A stretch of DNA of 64,000 bases from the NCBI RefSeq assembly GCF_024199905.1, contig NZ_JANAFB010000004.1:50674-114673 (forward strand), written 5' to 3'. A program made the translations under genes and the position numbers. Positions 33,706-41,837 of the stretch are shown one piece after another. Origin of the DNA: Rothia santali. GTDB lineage: Bacteria; Actinomycetota; Actinomycetes; Actinomycetales; Micrococcaceae. A model generated the notes under the pieces. That model had not been told where the DNA came from. It ran no database searches and saw only the letters and a program-made list of their open reading frames with translations. The first letter of the stretch is position 1. Each line of letters starts with the position of its first letter.

Positions 33706-34515
33706 TCACCCGATCCGCCACTCCCAGCCGTCGTCGATGAGCGGCTGGACATAGATCAGCGTCCCCGCGGTCGAGGGCAGGTCCAGGACCACCGAGCCCG
33801 TGACGCGCTCCCCGGGGCCGATGTCGATGGGGAGCTGCTCGCTGGGCTCGAGGCAGGACCACGAGGCGACGGTGTCGGTGGTGTTCGCGCGCACGCCCTC
33901 GGTGTCGACGAATCGCCAGTCGGAGGCGGAGAAGTAGTAGGAGTCGCCGTAGAAGAGCTCCTCGAGCGAGGCGGCGGAGCCGGTCTCCACCTCGACGTCG
34001 ACGCGGACCAGGTGGCCGTTCTCCGGCGCCGCCGCGTAGGGCGCGCTGCAGACCGGGTCCGCGACGACGTCGGTGACGACAAAGGTCACCGCCGGGGTCC
34101 CGGAGGAGTCGTTGATGTAGCTGGGCTGGCCGATCTCCTTGACGAGGTAGCCGCGGTCCGAGCGGCCCGCGGGACCGGCCTCGGGGGTGATCGGATCGTC
34201 CGCGGCGTCCGGAGCGGCCGTGGGGGACGCAGCAGTCGGTTGGTCGGCGTCGGGAGATGGGGCGGCGGGGCTGGTGGCGGGATCGCTCGCGGCGGGTCCG
34301 CTTGTGGCGTCCGACGGCCGCGACTCGTCACTCGCGGAAACCGAGGGGGAGGTGCTCGGCGTCGCCGACGACGCCGCGGGCGCGGGGGAGGCGGACGACG
34401 TCGAGGCTGGCGACTCGTCACCACCCGTCGACGAGTCGTCACCGCCGCCGCAGGCACTGAGGAGGAGGGTCGCGGCGGCGACCCCGGTCAGGCAGCCGAG
34501 CTGTCGGTTGTTCAC
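33706..34515 (-). CDS. Secreted lipoprotein, paralogue B
   Basis: The 269-residue product has signal MNNRQLGCLTGVAAATLLLSAC with lipobox LSAC (Cys22), a long Ser/Ala/Pro/Asp-rich linker (about residues 25-120), and a C-terminal domain collinear with paralogue A: VTFVVTDVVADPVCSAP, GHLVRVDVEVET, RFVDTEGVRANT, SVVLDLPSTAGTLIYVQPLIDDGWEWRIG. GTG with AAAGGA upstream is chosen; the frame is open upstream but without a signal. The linkers differ completely while the folded domain is conserved, implying the domain carries the function. Confidence 0.85.
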   Translation of the reverse strand: MNNRQLGCLTGVAAATLLLSACGGGDDSSTGGDESPASTSSASPAPAASSATPSTSPSVSASDESRPSDATSGPAASDPATSPAAPSPDADQPTAASPTAAPDAADDPITPEAGPAGRSDRGYLVKEIGQPSYINDSSGTPAVTFVVTDVVADPVCSAPYAAAPENGHLVRVDVEVETGSAASLEELFYGDSYYFSASDWRFVDTEGVRANTTDTVASWSCLEPSEQLPIDIGPGERVTGSVVLDLPSTAGTLIYVQPLIDDGWEWRIG

Positions 34516-34699
34516 GAGCGTGTCCTTTCGAGAGGGGCCGCGGGACCAGGGGCGCCCGCGCACGCCGACCCGTTCGAAGCCCCACCCGCGGCGGGGCCGT
34601 CTCGCGGGCGGCGCTGCCCGTATGGCAGTCAGGTTACTCCCAGGTAGCGTTCGGTGGACAGGCCGTGACCCTCCCCGCGGCCCCGGATAGGCTGGCGGC

Positions 34700-35278
34700 A
34701 TGGCCGATACCACTTACAGCGCGCGCCCCGCCGAGGAGGCGGACCGCGCCTTCATCCGCGAGATGTTCGTGCTCACCGAGACCTGGGGCGAGCCGGACGG
34801 CGAGCTGCCGGAGAACTTCGACGACGACATGGACCGATACGTCGAGGGCTGGGAGCCCGCGGAGGGCGGCGTCGTCCTGGTGGAGGTGCCCGGTGCGGGC
34901 GAGGGGGCGCGCCCCGAGCGGCGATCGGGCGAGGCGCCTCCCGGGGACGCCGACGCCGCCCGGGTCGGCGCCGCCTGGCTGCGCCGCCTCACGGACGACG
35001 ACCCGGGCTACGGATACGTCGCCGACGAGTACCCCGAGCTGGCCATCGCGGTCCGCGCCGGCCGGGAGGGCCGCGGGCTCGGGTCCAGGCTCCTGGCGGA
35101 GGTCCTCCGGCAGGCCCGCGAACTGGGATATCCGGGAATTAGCCTCTCGGTCGAGAACGGCAACGACCGCGCTCGCCGCGCCTACGAGAAGGCGGGCTTC
35201 GAGGACCTAGGCCCGGACGACCTCGGCGGCCACACCATGCTCTACCGATTCGACGGAGAGGCGGAGGGCGACGGGTGA
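34700..35278 (+). CDS. GNAT-family N-acetyltransferase
   Basis: A 192-residue acetyl-CoA-dependent transferase. The fold is readable from YSARPAEEADRAFIREMF, the beta-4/acetyl-CoA pyrophosphate loop AIAVRAGREGRGLGSRLLAEVLRQA (Arg-x2-Gly-x-Gly/Ala type) and SVENGNDRARRAYEKAGFEDLG. An insertion of about 40 polar residues precedes the core strand. Substrate unknown. Its stop codon lies inside a copy of the GTGACGACTCG repeat. Confidence 0.9.
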   Translation: MADTTYSARPAEEADRAFIREMFVLTETWGEPDGELPENFDDDMDRYVEGWEPAEGGVVLVEVPGAGEGARPERRSGEAPPGDADAARVGAAWLRRLTDDDPGYGYVADEYPELAIAVRAGREGRGLGSRLLAEVLRQARELGYPGISLSVENGNDRARRAYEKAGFEDLGPDDLGGHTMLYRFDGEAEGDG

Positions 35279-35313
35279 CGACTCGCGCCCGGAACCGCCG
35301 AAGCCGGATCGTT

Positions 35314-35353
35314 GCATGACCGCATGACCGCATGACCGCATGACCGCATGACC
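35314..35353. repeat. Five perfect 8-bp tandem repeats (GCATGACC)
   Basis: GCATGACC repeats five times without mismatch just upstream of the ASCH gene. Because 8 is not a multiple of 3, each ATG lies in a different frame from its neighbours, and the last ATG (35348) is in frame with the ASCH protein. Slippage could therefore switch an alternative N-terminal start. Confidence 0.85.
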
Positions 35354-35389
35354 GCCGGGGTACGGCGGGCTGAGGAAGGTAACGGCCAC

Positions 35390-35818
35390 ATGTCCTCTCT
35401 GAACGACCTCCCCCGCGACGAGTACGCCTTCCCCGGTCCGCTGCGCGATCGACTGGTCGTGGCGATCCTCGATGGCAGGAAGACCTCGACGACGGCGCTG
35501 CTCGCGGAAACCCAGCACGAGGGCGAGCCGCTGCCCTCTCCAGGGGACCGCCGGGTGGTCGTCGACTCCGACGATCGACCGGTCTGCATCACCGAGGTGA
35601 CGGAGGTGCGGGTCGTCCGCCTGGACGAAGTGGACCTCGCGCACGCCGTCGCGGAGGGGGAGGGATACGGGACGGTTGCCCGGTGGCGCGCCGCGCACGA
35701 GGAGTTCTGGCACAGTCCCCTGTTCCGCGCGGCGCTCGGCGACCTGGAATTCGCCGTCGACGACGCGACGCCCGTGGTCCTCGAGCGCTTCAGCGTGCTT
35801 CCCCTCTCCGCCGCGTGA
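35390..35818 (+). CDS. ASCH-domain protein
   Basis: The 142-residue protein has a PUA-like ASCH fold: LRDRLVVAILDGRKTSTTALLAE (the G-x-K-x-x-T binding motif), SPGDRRVVVDSDDRPVCITEVTEVRVVRLDEVD and EGYGTVARWRAAHEEFW. The ASCH fold binds RNA or nucleotides. GAGGAAGG 10 nt upstream supports this ATG; an in-frame ATG in the upstream tandem repeat would add 14 residues. No partner gene suggests a specific role. Confidence 0.88.
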   Translation: MSSLNDLPRDEYAFPGPLRDRLVVAILDGRKTSTTALLAETQHEGEPLPSPGDRRVVVDSDDRPVCITEVTEVRVVRLDEVDLAHAVAEGEGYGTVARWRAAHEEFWHSPLFRAALGDLEFAVDDATPVVLERFSVLPLSAA

Positions 35819-35897
35819 CGACTCGTCGCTCCTCACCCGGGTCCTCCCGTCGTCACTCAGCGCCGTCCTCCCCGGGCGTCATGTGACGACTCGTCGC
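35815..35897. repeat. Two copies of the dispersed palindrome GTGACGACTCGTCRC
   Basis: GTGACGACTCGTCGC occurs at 35815-35829, covering the ASCH stop codon, and identically at 35883-35897. The ideal form GTGACGA-C-TCGTCAC is a perfect palindrome with one central base. Close copies occur at 24673, 26404, 27409, 34407, 34428 (centre G), 35275 and 37130. Confidence 0.6.
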
Positions 35898-35983
35898 CCG
35901 AGCGTTACCGAGATGTGACGGCTCTCCTGCGCCGCGCGTCATCTGCTTCCCGCCCTCCGGCGCTCCTGTTAGGTTCGTAAGCA

Positions 35984-36103
35984 GGATCACGAGCACCGGT
36001 CTTTCGGCTCTGGCTGGCCGGTCGGCAACCCTTCCCGCTGTGATGGGGTGCCCCAGATGACGATCCGGCCGTGGGCACAGTCCGCCCATCGGCAAGCACG
36101 GCG
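35984..36103 (+). ncRNA. SAM-IV-like (SAM-I/IV clan) riboswitch upstream of metY
   Basis: The leader shows the SAM-clan core: GGATCACGAGCACC, CTGGCCGGTCGGCAACCC, GGTGGGGTGCC-like GATGGGGTGCCCC and closing ATGACGATCC, which pairs with the 5' GGATC as P1. The 3' part has a TGGGC/GCCCA hairpin and CGGCAAGC, matching the P5/pseudoknot side of SAM-IV rather than SAM-I. The metY ATG follows 44 nt later. SAM binding is expected to shut off metY-metB. Confidence 0.82.
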
Positions 36104-36146
36104 CTTCGAGGACTCCCAGGCGCCCCACCTTCCCGAGGGGGACAGC

Positions 36147-37715
36147 ATGTCTGCTGAGCCATATCCGCACCCGGACGCACCCGGCATCGGCACGCTCCAG
36201 GTGCACGGCGGCACCGCCAACCCGCCGGCCGCGCGCCCGGTGCACCCGCCGATCTACCTGACGGCGTCGTACGAGTTCGCCTCGCTGCGCGACGCCCGCG
36301 AGTGCTTCGCCCAGCGCGAGCCCGGATTCACCTACTCCCGCACCGGCAGCCCGACGGTCGCCCTCCTGGAGCGACGACTCGCCGCTCTCGAGGGCGGCGT
36401 GGGCGCCGTCGCCACGGCCTCCGGCCAGGCGGCTGTCACGCTGACCATCCTGGCGCTCGCGGGCCGCTCCGGGCAGAGCCCCGACGGCGAGCCGCACCCG
36501 GACGTCCCGGCGGGCCACGTCGTCGCGTCCAACCGGATCTACGGGGGCACCGCCGACCTGCTCAACGACACCCTGGCCGAGGCCGGCATCGGCGTCACCT
36601 GGGTCGACCCCCACGACCCGGCGGCGTGGGCCGCGGCGGCGACCGACCGCACGCGGGCCTTCGTCCTCGAGTCCATCGGCAACCCTCACGCGGACCTGCC
36701 GGACATCCCCGCGATCGCGGAGGTCGCCCACCGCGTCGGGGCGGCGCTCGTCGTCGACAACACGCTGGCCACGCCCTACCTGCTGCAGCCCGGGACGCTG
36801 GGGGCCGACGTCGTCGTCCACTCCGTGACCAAGTACCTCACCGGCAACGGCACCTCGCTGGCCGGCGTCGTCGTCGACACCGGGAGGTTCGCCCCGAGCG
36901 CCGATCCCGAGCGGTGGCCGCAGTTCACCGCGCCGCGCCGGCGCTTCGGCGGCCGCTCCCTGGTCGAGGGCTTCGGCGACCGCGGCGCCCTGCTGCACCT
37001 GGTCCGCGCGCAGCTGCTCAACGACCTCGGGCCCAGCCTCGCCCCGCTCAACGCGCAGCAGGCGCTCGAGGGCGTGGAGACGCTGGACGTCCGCGTCGAG
37101 CGCCACTGCCGGGTCGCGGAGGAGATCGCGCGACGACTCGTCACCCACCCCGGAGTGCGAGTCGTCAGGCACCCCAGCGTCCCGGGCTCCCGCGACGCGG
37201 CCATCGCTGCCCGCGACTTCCCTCGGGGCACCGGCGCGGTCCTGTCCTTCGAGATCGACGGGGACACCGACGACGTCGAGCGGTTCTTCGACTCGCTCCG
37301 GCTGTTCAAGCTGGCCGCCAACATCGGCGACGGCCGCTCGATGGCGACCCACCCCGCCTGGACCACCCACTGCCGGCTGACGCCGGAGCTCCGGGAGACC
37401 GGCGAGATCACCGAGCGGACCGTGCGGCTGTCCCTCGGCCGCGAGGACGTCGCGGACCTCTGGGCGGACCTCGCCCAGGCGCTCGACGCCGCGACCGTGA
37501 AGGGCGACGCCGCGGAAACCGCCGCCCACGCGCGGGCCGGTGCCACGGCGTCGGCCGACAACGCCGCGCCGACCGACAACGCTTCGTCGGCCGCCGATGC
37601 CGCGCCCGCCGCCAGTGTCGCCGCGCCCACCGCCGCCGACGCCGCGCTGACCGCCGACAACGCCGCACCCCGCACTCCCCACCAGCCCGCCGCGAAGGAG
37701 GCCGTCCGAGCATGA
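36147..37715 (+). CDS. metY: O-acetylhomoserine sulfhydrylase-type PLP enzyme with C-terminal Ala-rich tail
   Basis: Makes homocysteine from O-acetylhomoserine and sulfide. The Cys/Met-metabolism PLP fold is complete: YSRTGSPTVALLERRLAALEGG, AVATASGQAA, LVVDNTLATPYLLQPGTLGADVVVHSVTKYLTGNG (PLP lysine) and LFKLAANIGDGRSMATHPAWTTH. The family is about 430-440 residues; this protein has 522, with a tail from about residue 445 of repeated ADNAAPTDNAS-like units, probably disordered. ATG after CGAGGGGGACAGC fits the riboswitch leader. It overlaps metB by ATGA. Confidence 0.92.
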   Translation: MSAEPYPHPDAPGIGTLQVHGGTANPPAARPVHPPIYLTASYEFASLRDARECFAQREPGFTYSRTGSPTVALLERRLAALEGGVGAVATASGQAAVTLTILALAGRSGQSPDGEPHPDVPAGHVVASNRIYGGTADLLNDTLAEAGIGVTWVDPHDPAAWAAAATDRTRAFVLESIGNPHADLPDIPAIAEVAHRVGAALVVDNTLATPYLLQPGTLGADVVVHSVTKYLTGNGTSLAGVVVDTGRFAPSADPERWPQFTAPRRRFGGRSLVEGFGDRGALLHLVRAQLLNDLGPSLAPLNAQQALEGVETLDVRVERHCRVAEEIARRLVTHPGVRVVRHPSVPGSRDAAIAARDFPRGTGAVLSFEIDGDTDDVERFFDSLRLFKLAANIGDGRSMATHPAWTTHCRLTPELRETGEITERTVRLSLGREDVADLWADLAQALDAATVKGDAAETAAHARAGATASADNAAPTDNASSAADAAPAASVAAPTAADAALTADNAAPRTPHQPAAKEAVRA

Positions 37716-38941
37716 CCGTCACCGAAGACCTCAGCCCCCTGATCCCGACGCCCCGGGATGCCGACCGTCCCACGGTCCGCCCGGGCTTCCGGACCGCCGC
37801 GGTGCACGCCGGCCAGGCGCCCGACCCCCTGACCGGCGCCGTCATCCCCCCGATCTACCAGACCTCCACGTTCACCCAGCCCACGGTGGAGACCCTGCGC
37901 GGCGGCTACGAGTACTCGCGCGGCGGCAACCCCACCCGCACCGGGCTCGAGGTGCAGCTGGCCGCGCTCGAGGGCGGGGCCCACGGCTTCGCGTTCGCCT
38001 CGGGCATCGCGGCCGAGGACGCGCTCCTGCGCGCCACGCTGCGCCCGGGCGACCGGGTCGTCTCCGTCGGGGAGACCTACGGCGGCACGCACCGCCTGCT
38101 CAGCCAGCTCTACTCCCGCTGGGACGTGCGGACCACCTTCGTGGCCCCCGACGACGCCGCGGCCCGGGACGAGGCGCTTGCGGACCCCGCGACCAAGCTC
38201 GTGTGGCTCGAGTCGCCGACCAACCCGCTGCTGACCGTCGTCGACATCGACGAGTGGTCACGCGCCGCGCACGCCCACGGGGCCCTGCTGGTCGTCGACA
38301 ACACGTTTGCCTCGCCCGCGCTGCAGACGCCGCTCGCGCTCGGCGCGGACGCCGTCGTCCACTCGACCACCAAGTACATCGGCGGCCACTCCGACGTGCT
38401 CGGCGGCGCCCTGGTGATCGACGACGCCGTGTGGGAGGACCAGCCGCTCGCCGAGCTGATCCGCTTCCAGCAGTTCGCCGGCGGTGCGGTGGCCGGCCCG
38501 CAGGACGCGTTCCTGACGACTCGCGGCCTCAAGACGCTCGGCGTGCGCATCCGCCAGCACTGCGAGAACGCGCAGGCGATCGCGGAGTGGCTGACGGGGC
38601 AGGACGACGTCGCGCGCGTCTTCTACCCGGGCCTGCCGGAGCACCCGACGCACGAGCTCGCGCGGCGGCAGATGTCCGGGTTCGGCGGGATCGTGACGTT
38701 TCAGCTCGCCGGCGGCGAGCAGGCGGCGCGCACGGTCGCGGAGTCGACCGAGGTCTTCGGGCTCTCGGTGAGCCTGGGCGGCGTCGAGTCGCTGATCTCG
38801 CACCCGGCCACCATGACCCACGGCTCGACGCAGGGGACCCCGCAGGCCCCGCCGCGCGACGTCGTGCGCCTCTCCGCCGGCATCGAGGACGCCGAGGACC
38901 TGATCGAGGACCTGGACCGGGCGCTGCGCCGGCTGCGCTGA
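37712..38941 (+). CDS. metB: Cystathionine gamma-synthase/lyase-type PLP enzyme
   Basis: The 409-residue PLP enzyme belongs to the same superfamily as its neighbour but is closer to cystathionine gamma-synthase/lyase: YQTSTFTQPTVETLRGGYEYSRGGNPTR, AFASGIAAEDALLRA, VVDNTFASPALQTPLALGADAVVHSTTKYIGGHSD (PLP lysine) and LGGVESLISHPATMTH. It is coupled to metY and shares the SAM riboswitch, so a biosynthetic (metB) role in transsulfuration is more likely than degradation. Lyase activity cannot be excluded. Confidence 0.88.
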   Translation: MTVTEDLSPLIPTPRDADRPTVRPGFRTAAVHAGQAPDPLTGAVIPPIYQTSTFTQPTVETLRGGYEYSRGGNPTRTGLEVQLAALEGGAHGFAFASGIAAEDALLRATLRPGDRVVSVGETYGGTHRLLSQLYSRWDVRTTFVAPDDAAARDEALADPATKLVWLESPTNPLLTVVDIDEWSRAAHAHGALLVVDNTFASPALQTPLALGADAVVHSTTKYIGGHSDVLGGALVIDDAVWEDQPLAELIRFQQFAGGAVAGPQDAFLTTRGLKTLGVRIRQHCENAQAIAEWLTGQDDVARVFYPGLPEHPTHELARRQMSGFGGIVTFQLAGGEQAARTVAESTEVFGLSVSLGGVESLISHPATMTHGSTQGTPQAPPRDVVRLSAGIEDAEDLIEDLDRALRRLR

Positions 38942-38957
38942 TCCGACCGGCGGCCTG

Positions 38958-38997
38958 GCCCCTGCCCCTCCGCACTCTTGATCAGAGGGGCAGGGGC
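38958..38997. terminator. Bidirectional terminator between metB and the zeta-like toxin gene
   Basis: Perfect 13-bp arms (GCCCCTGCCCCTC with GAGGGGCAGGGGC) enclose 14 nt. The right arm lies within the last codons of the zeta-like gene, so it serves both converging transcripts. Confidence 0.75.
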
Positions 38998-39542
38998 GAC
39001 CACAGAGGCCAGTTGGCGTGCCACGCGAGCATCCCGCGGTCGTACTCGGCCACCGTACGGAAGCGGTTCTTGATGGTGGAGTTGTCATAGATCAGGGTTC
39101 TGCTCGCAATGTGCCGGGCGTCGGCGACATGCCCCCAGAGGCGGGAGTACCGATCCCCGATCTTCTGCGGAGGAACTGAATGACCTCCCCGGGCGACGCG
39201 GTCCTCGACGCGGGCCCGTGCCAGAGGCAGAGGAACCATGATGACGTGCATCGTCACGTGATAGCCGAGATCCACGGCTTCCGCGATGAGGCTCGTTTCG
39301 CTGGGATGGCTGAACACCGTCTCGGTGATAAAGGATCGGCCGAGGGACAGCAGATCCCGGCGGCGATCTGCTGCGAGCCGGGCTGCCTCGTAGGCATGCC
39401 CTTCCGGATCCCTCCACCGCTCGGCGGCAATCTCGTCCGCGTTGATGAATGGCAGGCGGGTGGCAGGCTTGACGACTCGCTCGACGAAGGTGGACTTCCC
39501 GGCGCCGTTGGGCCCCGCCAGAACGTGCAGGACTGGCGTCAC
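38982..39542 (-). CDS. Zeta-toxin-like P-loop kinase
   Basis: The 186-residue P-loop protein has Walker A GPNGAGKST (residues 10-18), INADEIAAERW (the Asp expected in zeta active sites) and SFITETVFSHPSET, the layout of small zeta/PezT-like kinases that phosphorylate UDP-sugars or related substrates. GTG overlaps the upstream antitoxin stop as GTGA. A longer frame upstream lies within the antitoxin gene and is rejected. Chromosomal small zeta proteins paired with ParD-like antitoxins are often annotated; the exact target is unknown. Confidence 0.85.
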   Translation of the reverse strand: MTPVLHVLAGPNGAGKSTFVERVVKPATRLPFINADEIAAERWRDPEGHAYEAARLAADRRRDLLSLGRSFITETVFSHPSETSLIAEAVDLGYHVTMHVIMVPLPLARARVEDRVARGGHSVPPQKIGDRYSRLWGHVADARHIASRTLIYDNSTIKNRFRTVAEYDRGMLAWHANWPLWSPLPL

Positions 39543-39904
39543 GGCTCGTCGACCCCGGGGAGCCGCCTCACCAGGCGGCCCTCGGCGTCCACTTCGCTCC
39601 AACCCCGCCCCGCCTCGGTGAACTCCGCGACCAGGTCGAGCTCGCGCAGGTGCTGATCCATGCGTTCGTCCCAGGCACCCCGCACCACGGCCTGCGTGGT
39701 CTCGGGAAGGTCGTCATACGAGCCCTCGCCGTCCAGGACAGCGCGGATCTCGCTGAGTGCCGGAAGGGACGCGGACTCCAGCGCCCGCCCGATCCGGGCC
39801 CAGTGACTGATCTGATCGTCCACGCTGCGATGATCACGCTCGCCACTGGCATGCGCCTGGGCAGCCAGCTCGCGGTCGACGTGGATCGAGGTCATGTCGG
39901 ACAT
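39539..39904 (-). CDS. ParD-like antitoxin
   Basis: The 121-residue protein starts MSDMTSIHVDRELAAQAHASGERDHRSVDDQISHWARIGRALE, a ribbon-helix-helix-style N-terminus typical of ParD-like antitoxins, followed by an acidic helical region (TTQAVVRGAWDERMDQHLRELDLV) likely to grip the toxin. It is upstream of and overlaps the zeta-like toxin gene, the usual antitoxin-first order, and probably represses its own promoter. A longer start 17 codons upstream lacks a ribosome site. Confidence 0.82.
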   Translation of the reverse strand: MSDMTSIHVDRELAAQAHASGERDHRSVDDQISHWARIGRALESASLPALSEIRAVLDGEGSYDDLPETTQAVVRGAWDERMDQHLRELDLVAEFTEAGRGWSEVDAEGRLVRRLPGVDEP

Positions 39905-40153
39905 GACCCGATGATACCAATCCGTTCTGGGAACGAGATGGGGGTGATCTCCCATCCCCGGCCTCCGGCCGTTCGAGCCCCGTCGCCGCCGGCGCCCGCG
40001 ATGCGAGCGACATCACCGCCCCATCCGCGGGATCGGGGGAATAGCACCCCGTCCCGTCCGGTTGACCCGGGGGTGCCCGCTTCGACCCGGCGGATCCCGG
40101 GGGAGGCGCGGCGCGGACCCGACCACCGACCTCGTGAAGGGAGGGCAGCCAGC

Positions 40154-41395
40154 GTGACGCTCAACAGCCCGATCACCGAAGAGATGACCCGACAGATCCC
40201 CGCCGTCTCTCGAAACCAGCGCAGGGGGGCGAGCCTCGCCGTCGCGATCCTGGCCCTCGCGCTCGGCAGCTTCGCCATCGGCATCACCGAGTTCTCCATG
40301 ATGGGACTGCTCCAGGAGGCCGTGGCCGACCTCGGGATCGACCTCTCGCAGGGCGGCAACCTGGTCAGCGCCTACGCGCTTGGGGCCGTCGTCGGCGGCC
40401 CGCTGCTCTCGGTCGTGACCGCGCGGATCGAGCGGCGCACGCTCGTGATCTCCCTGCTGGGACTGTTCGTCCTCGGGCACGCCCTGTCCCTCCTCGCGCC
40501 GACCTACGGGCTGCTGCTGGCCGGGCGGTTCCTGTCCGGGCTGCCGCACGGGGCGTACCTCGCGGGGGCCAGCCTGCTGGCCGCCGGGCTGGTCGGGCCC
40601 GCCAAGCGGGCCCGGGCGGCGTCGTGGGTCATGGTCGGGCTCTCGATCGCCAACGTCGTCGGGGTCCCGGTGGTGACCTGGCTGGGGCAGAACTTCGGCT
40701 GGCGCTGGATGCTCGGCGTCGCGCTCGGGGCCGCGGTGGTCACCGGCGTCATGATCCGGGCCGTCATCCCCGCCCAGCCGGTCGGGGCCTCCGTCTCGAT
40801 GCGCAACGAGCTCTCCGCGCTGCGGTCCCCGCGGCTATGGCTGGCGATCCTGCTGGCCATCGTGGGGTTCTCCGGGATGTTCGCGCTGTACGCCTACATC
40901 GCGCCGGTGCTCACCGAGACCGCCGGGCTCGCGCCGTCGATGCTGCCGTTTGCGCTCGCGATCTACGGCGTCGGCATGGTCGTGGGCAACATGCTGGGCG
41001 GGCGGCTGGCCGACATCTCGGTGCTCGGCACCGTGGCCGGGGCGATGGCCGTGCTCATGGTCTCGCTCCTGCTGTTCTCCATGACCGCGGACGTGCTGCC
41101 CCTGGCCCTGCTGTTCATGACGCTGGTGGGCATCAGCGGGCAGTCCCTGGCCCCGGCGCTGCAGATGCACCTGATCGACTGCGCGCCGCACGCGCCGCAG
41201 ATCTCCTCGGCGCTCACCCACTCGGCGTTCAACCTGGCCAACGCCTTCGGCGCCTGGTTCGGCGGCGCGGTGATCGGCGTCGGCTGGGGCCTCGGGGCGC
41301 CTTCGCTGCTGGGCGGGCTCGCTGCCCTGCTGGGCACCGGGATGGCCGTGGCCATGCTGGTGGCGCAGCGGTCCCGGGCCGCGGCGCGGGGCTGA
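40154..41395 (+). CDS. DHA1-type MFS efflux transporter (AraJ/YdhP-like)
   Basis: A 413-residue 12-helix proton antiporter. It shows LALALGSFAIGITEFSMMGLLQEAVADLGID in helix 1, the VSAYALGAVVGGPLLSVVTARIERR motif, and GRFLSGLPHGAYLAGASLLAAGLVGPAKRARAASWVMVGLSIANVVGVPVVTWLGQ, all typical of the arabinose/chloramphenicol-type efflux branch. GTG after GAAGGGAGGG is the start. It is monocistronic. Substrate unknown. Confidence 0.9.
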   Translation: MTLNSPITEEMTRQIPAVSRNQRRGASLAVAILALALGSFAIGITEFSMMGLLQEAVADLGIDLSQGGNLVSAYALGAVVGGPLLSVVTARIERRTLVISLLGLFVLGHALSLLAPTYGLLLAGRFLSGLPHGAYLAGASLLAAGLVGPAKRARAASWVMVGLSIANVVGVPVVTWLGQNFGWRWMLGVALGAAVVTGVMIRAVIPAQPVGASVSMRNELSALRSPRLWLAILLAIVGFSGMFALYAYIAPVLTETAGLAPSMLPFALAIYGVGMVVGNMLGGRLADISVLGTVAGAMAVLMVSLLLFSMTADVLPLALLFMTLVGISGQSLAPALQMHLIDCAPHAPQISSALTHSAFNLANAFGAWFGGAVIGVGWGLGAPSLLGGLAALLGTGMAVAMLVAQRSRAAARG

Positions 41396-41414
41396 GCGGG
41401 CGGATCGCCCCGGC

Positions 41415-41837
41415 TCAGCCCCCCGCGGGCAGCGGCACGAAGACGCAGAAGGGGTGGCCGGCGGGATCCGCGTAGATGCAGACCAGTTCGTCCGGGTCGT
41501 CCGAGGCGTCGTGCAGCAGGGTCGCGCCGAGCTCGACGACGTGCGGGTGAAGCCCCCTCAGCGCGGCGGCGTCGGGGACCGTGAGGTCGAGGTGGACCTG
41601 CTGGGGGCGCTCGACGCCGGGCCAGGTCGAGCGGGGCAGCGCGTCGACCCGCTGGAAGGACAGCCGCGTCCCGGAGGGGGCCACGAGGGTCCGCCACTCG
41701 TCGCCGTCCTCCGCGGCCGGGCCGCTCTGCGCGGCGTACTCCCAGCCCAGGAGCCCGCGATAGAACTCGGCGAGACCGGCGACGTCCTCGGTGTCCAGGA
41801 CGGTGGCCGCCAGCTGGGGGTGCGTGATCGGTGACAT
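41415..41837 (-). CDS. VOC (glyoxalase/bleomycin-resistance fold) protein
   Basis: The 140 residues form two beta-alpha-beta-beta-beta units: LAATVLDTEDVAGLAEFYRGLLGWEYA and VHLDLTVPDAAALRGLHPHVVELGATLL ending ADPAGHPFCVFVP. The ATG selected gives a normal VOC N-terminus; the frame extends 44 more codons of unlikely sequence. Function of this subgroup (glyoxalase_6-like) is unknown. It converges on the MFS gene. Confidence 0.88.
   Translation of the reverse strand: MSPITHPQLAATVLDTEDVAGLAEFYRGLLGWEYAAQSGPAAEDGDEWRTLVAPSGTRLSFQRVDALPRSTWPGVERPQQVHLDLTVPDAAALRGLHPHVVELGATLLHDASDDPDELVCIYADPAGHPFCVFVPLPAGG

Noticed and set aside
35853..37682. 609-codon reverse open frame over metY
   Set aside because: Shadow of metY in high-GC DNA, also crossing the riboswitch.
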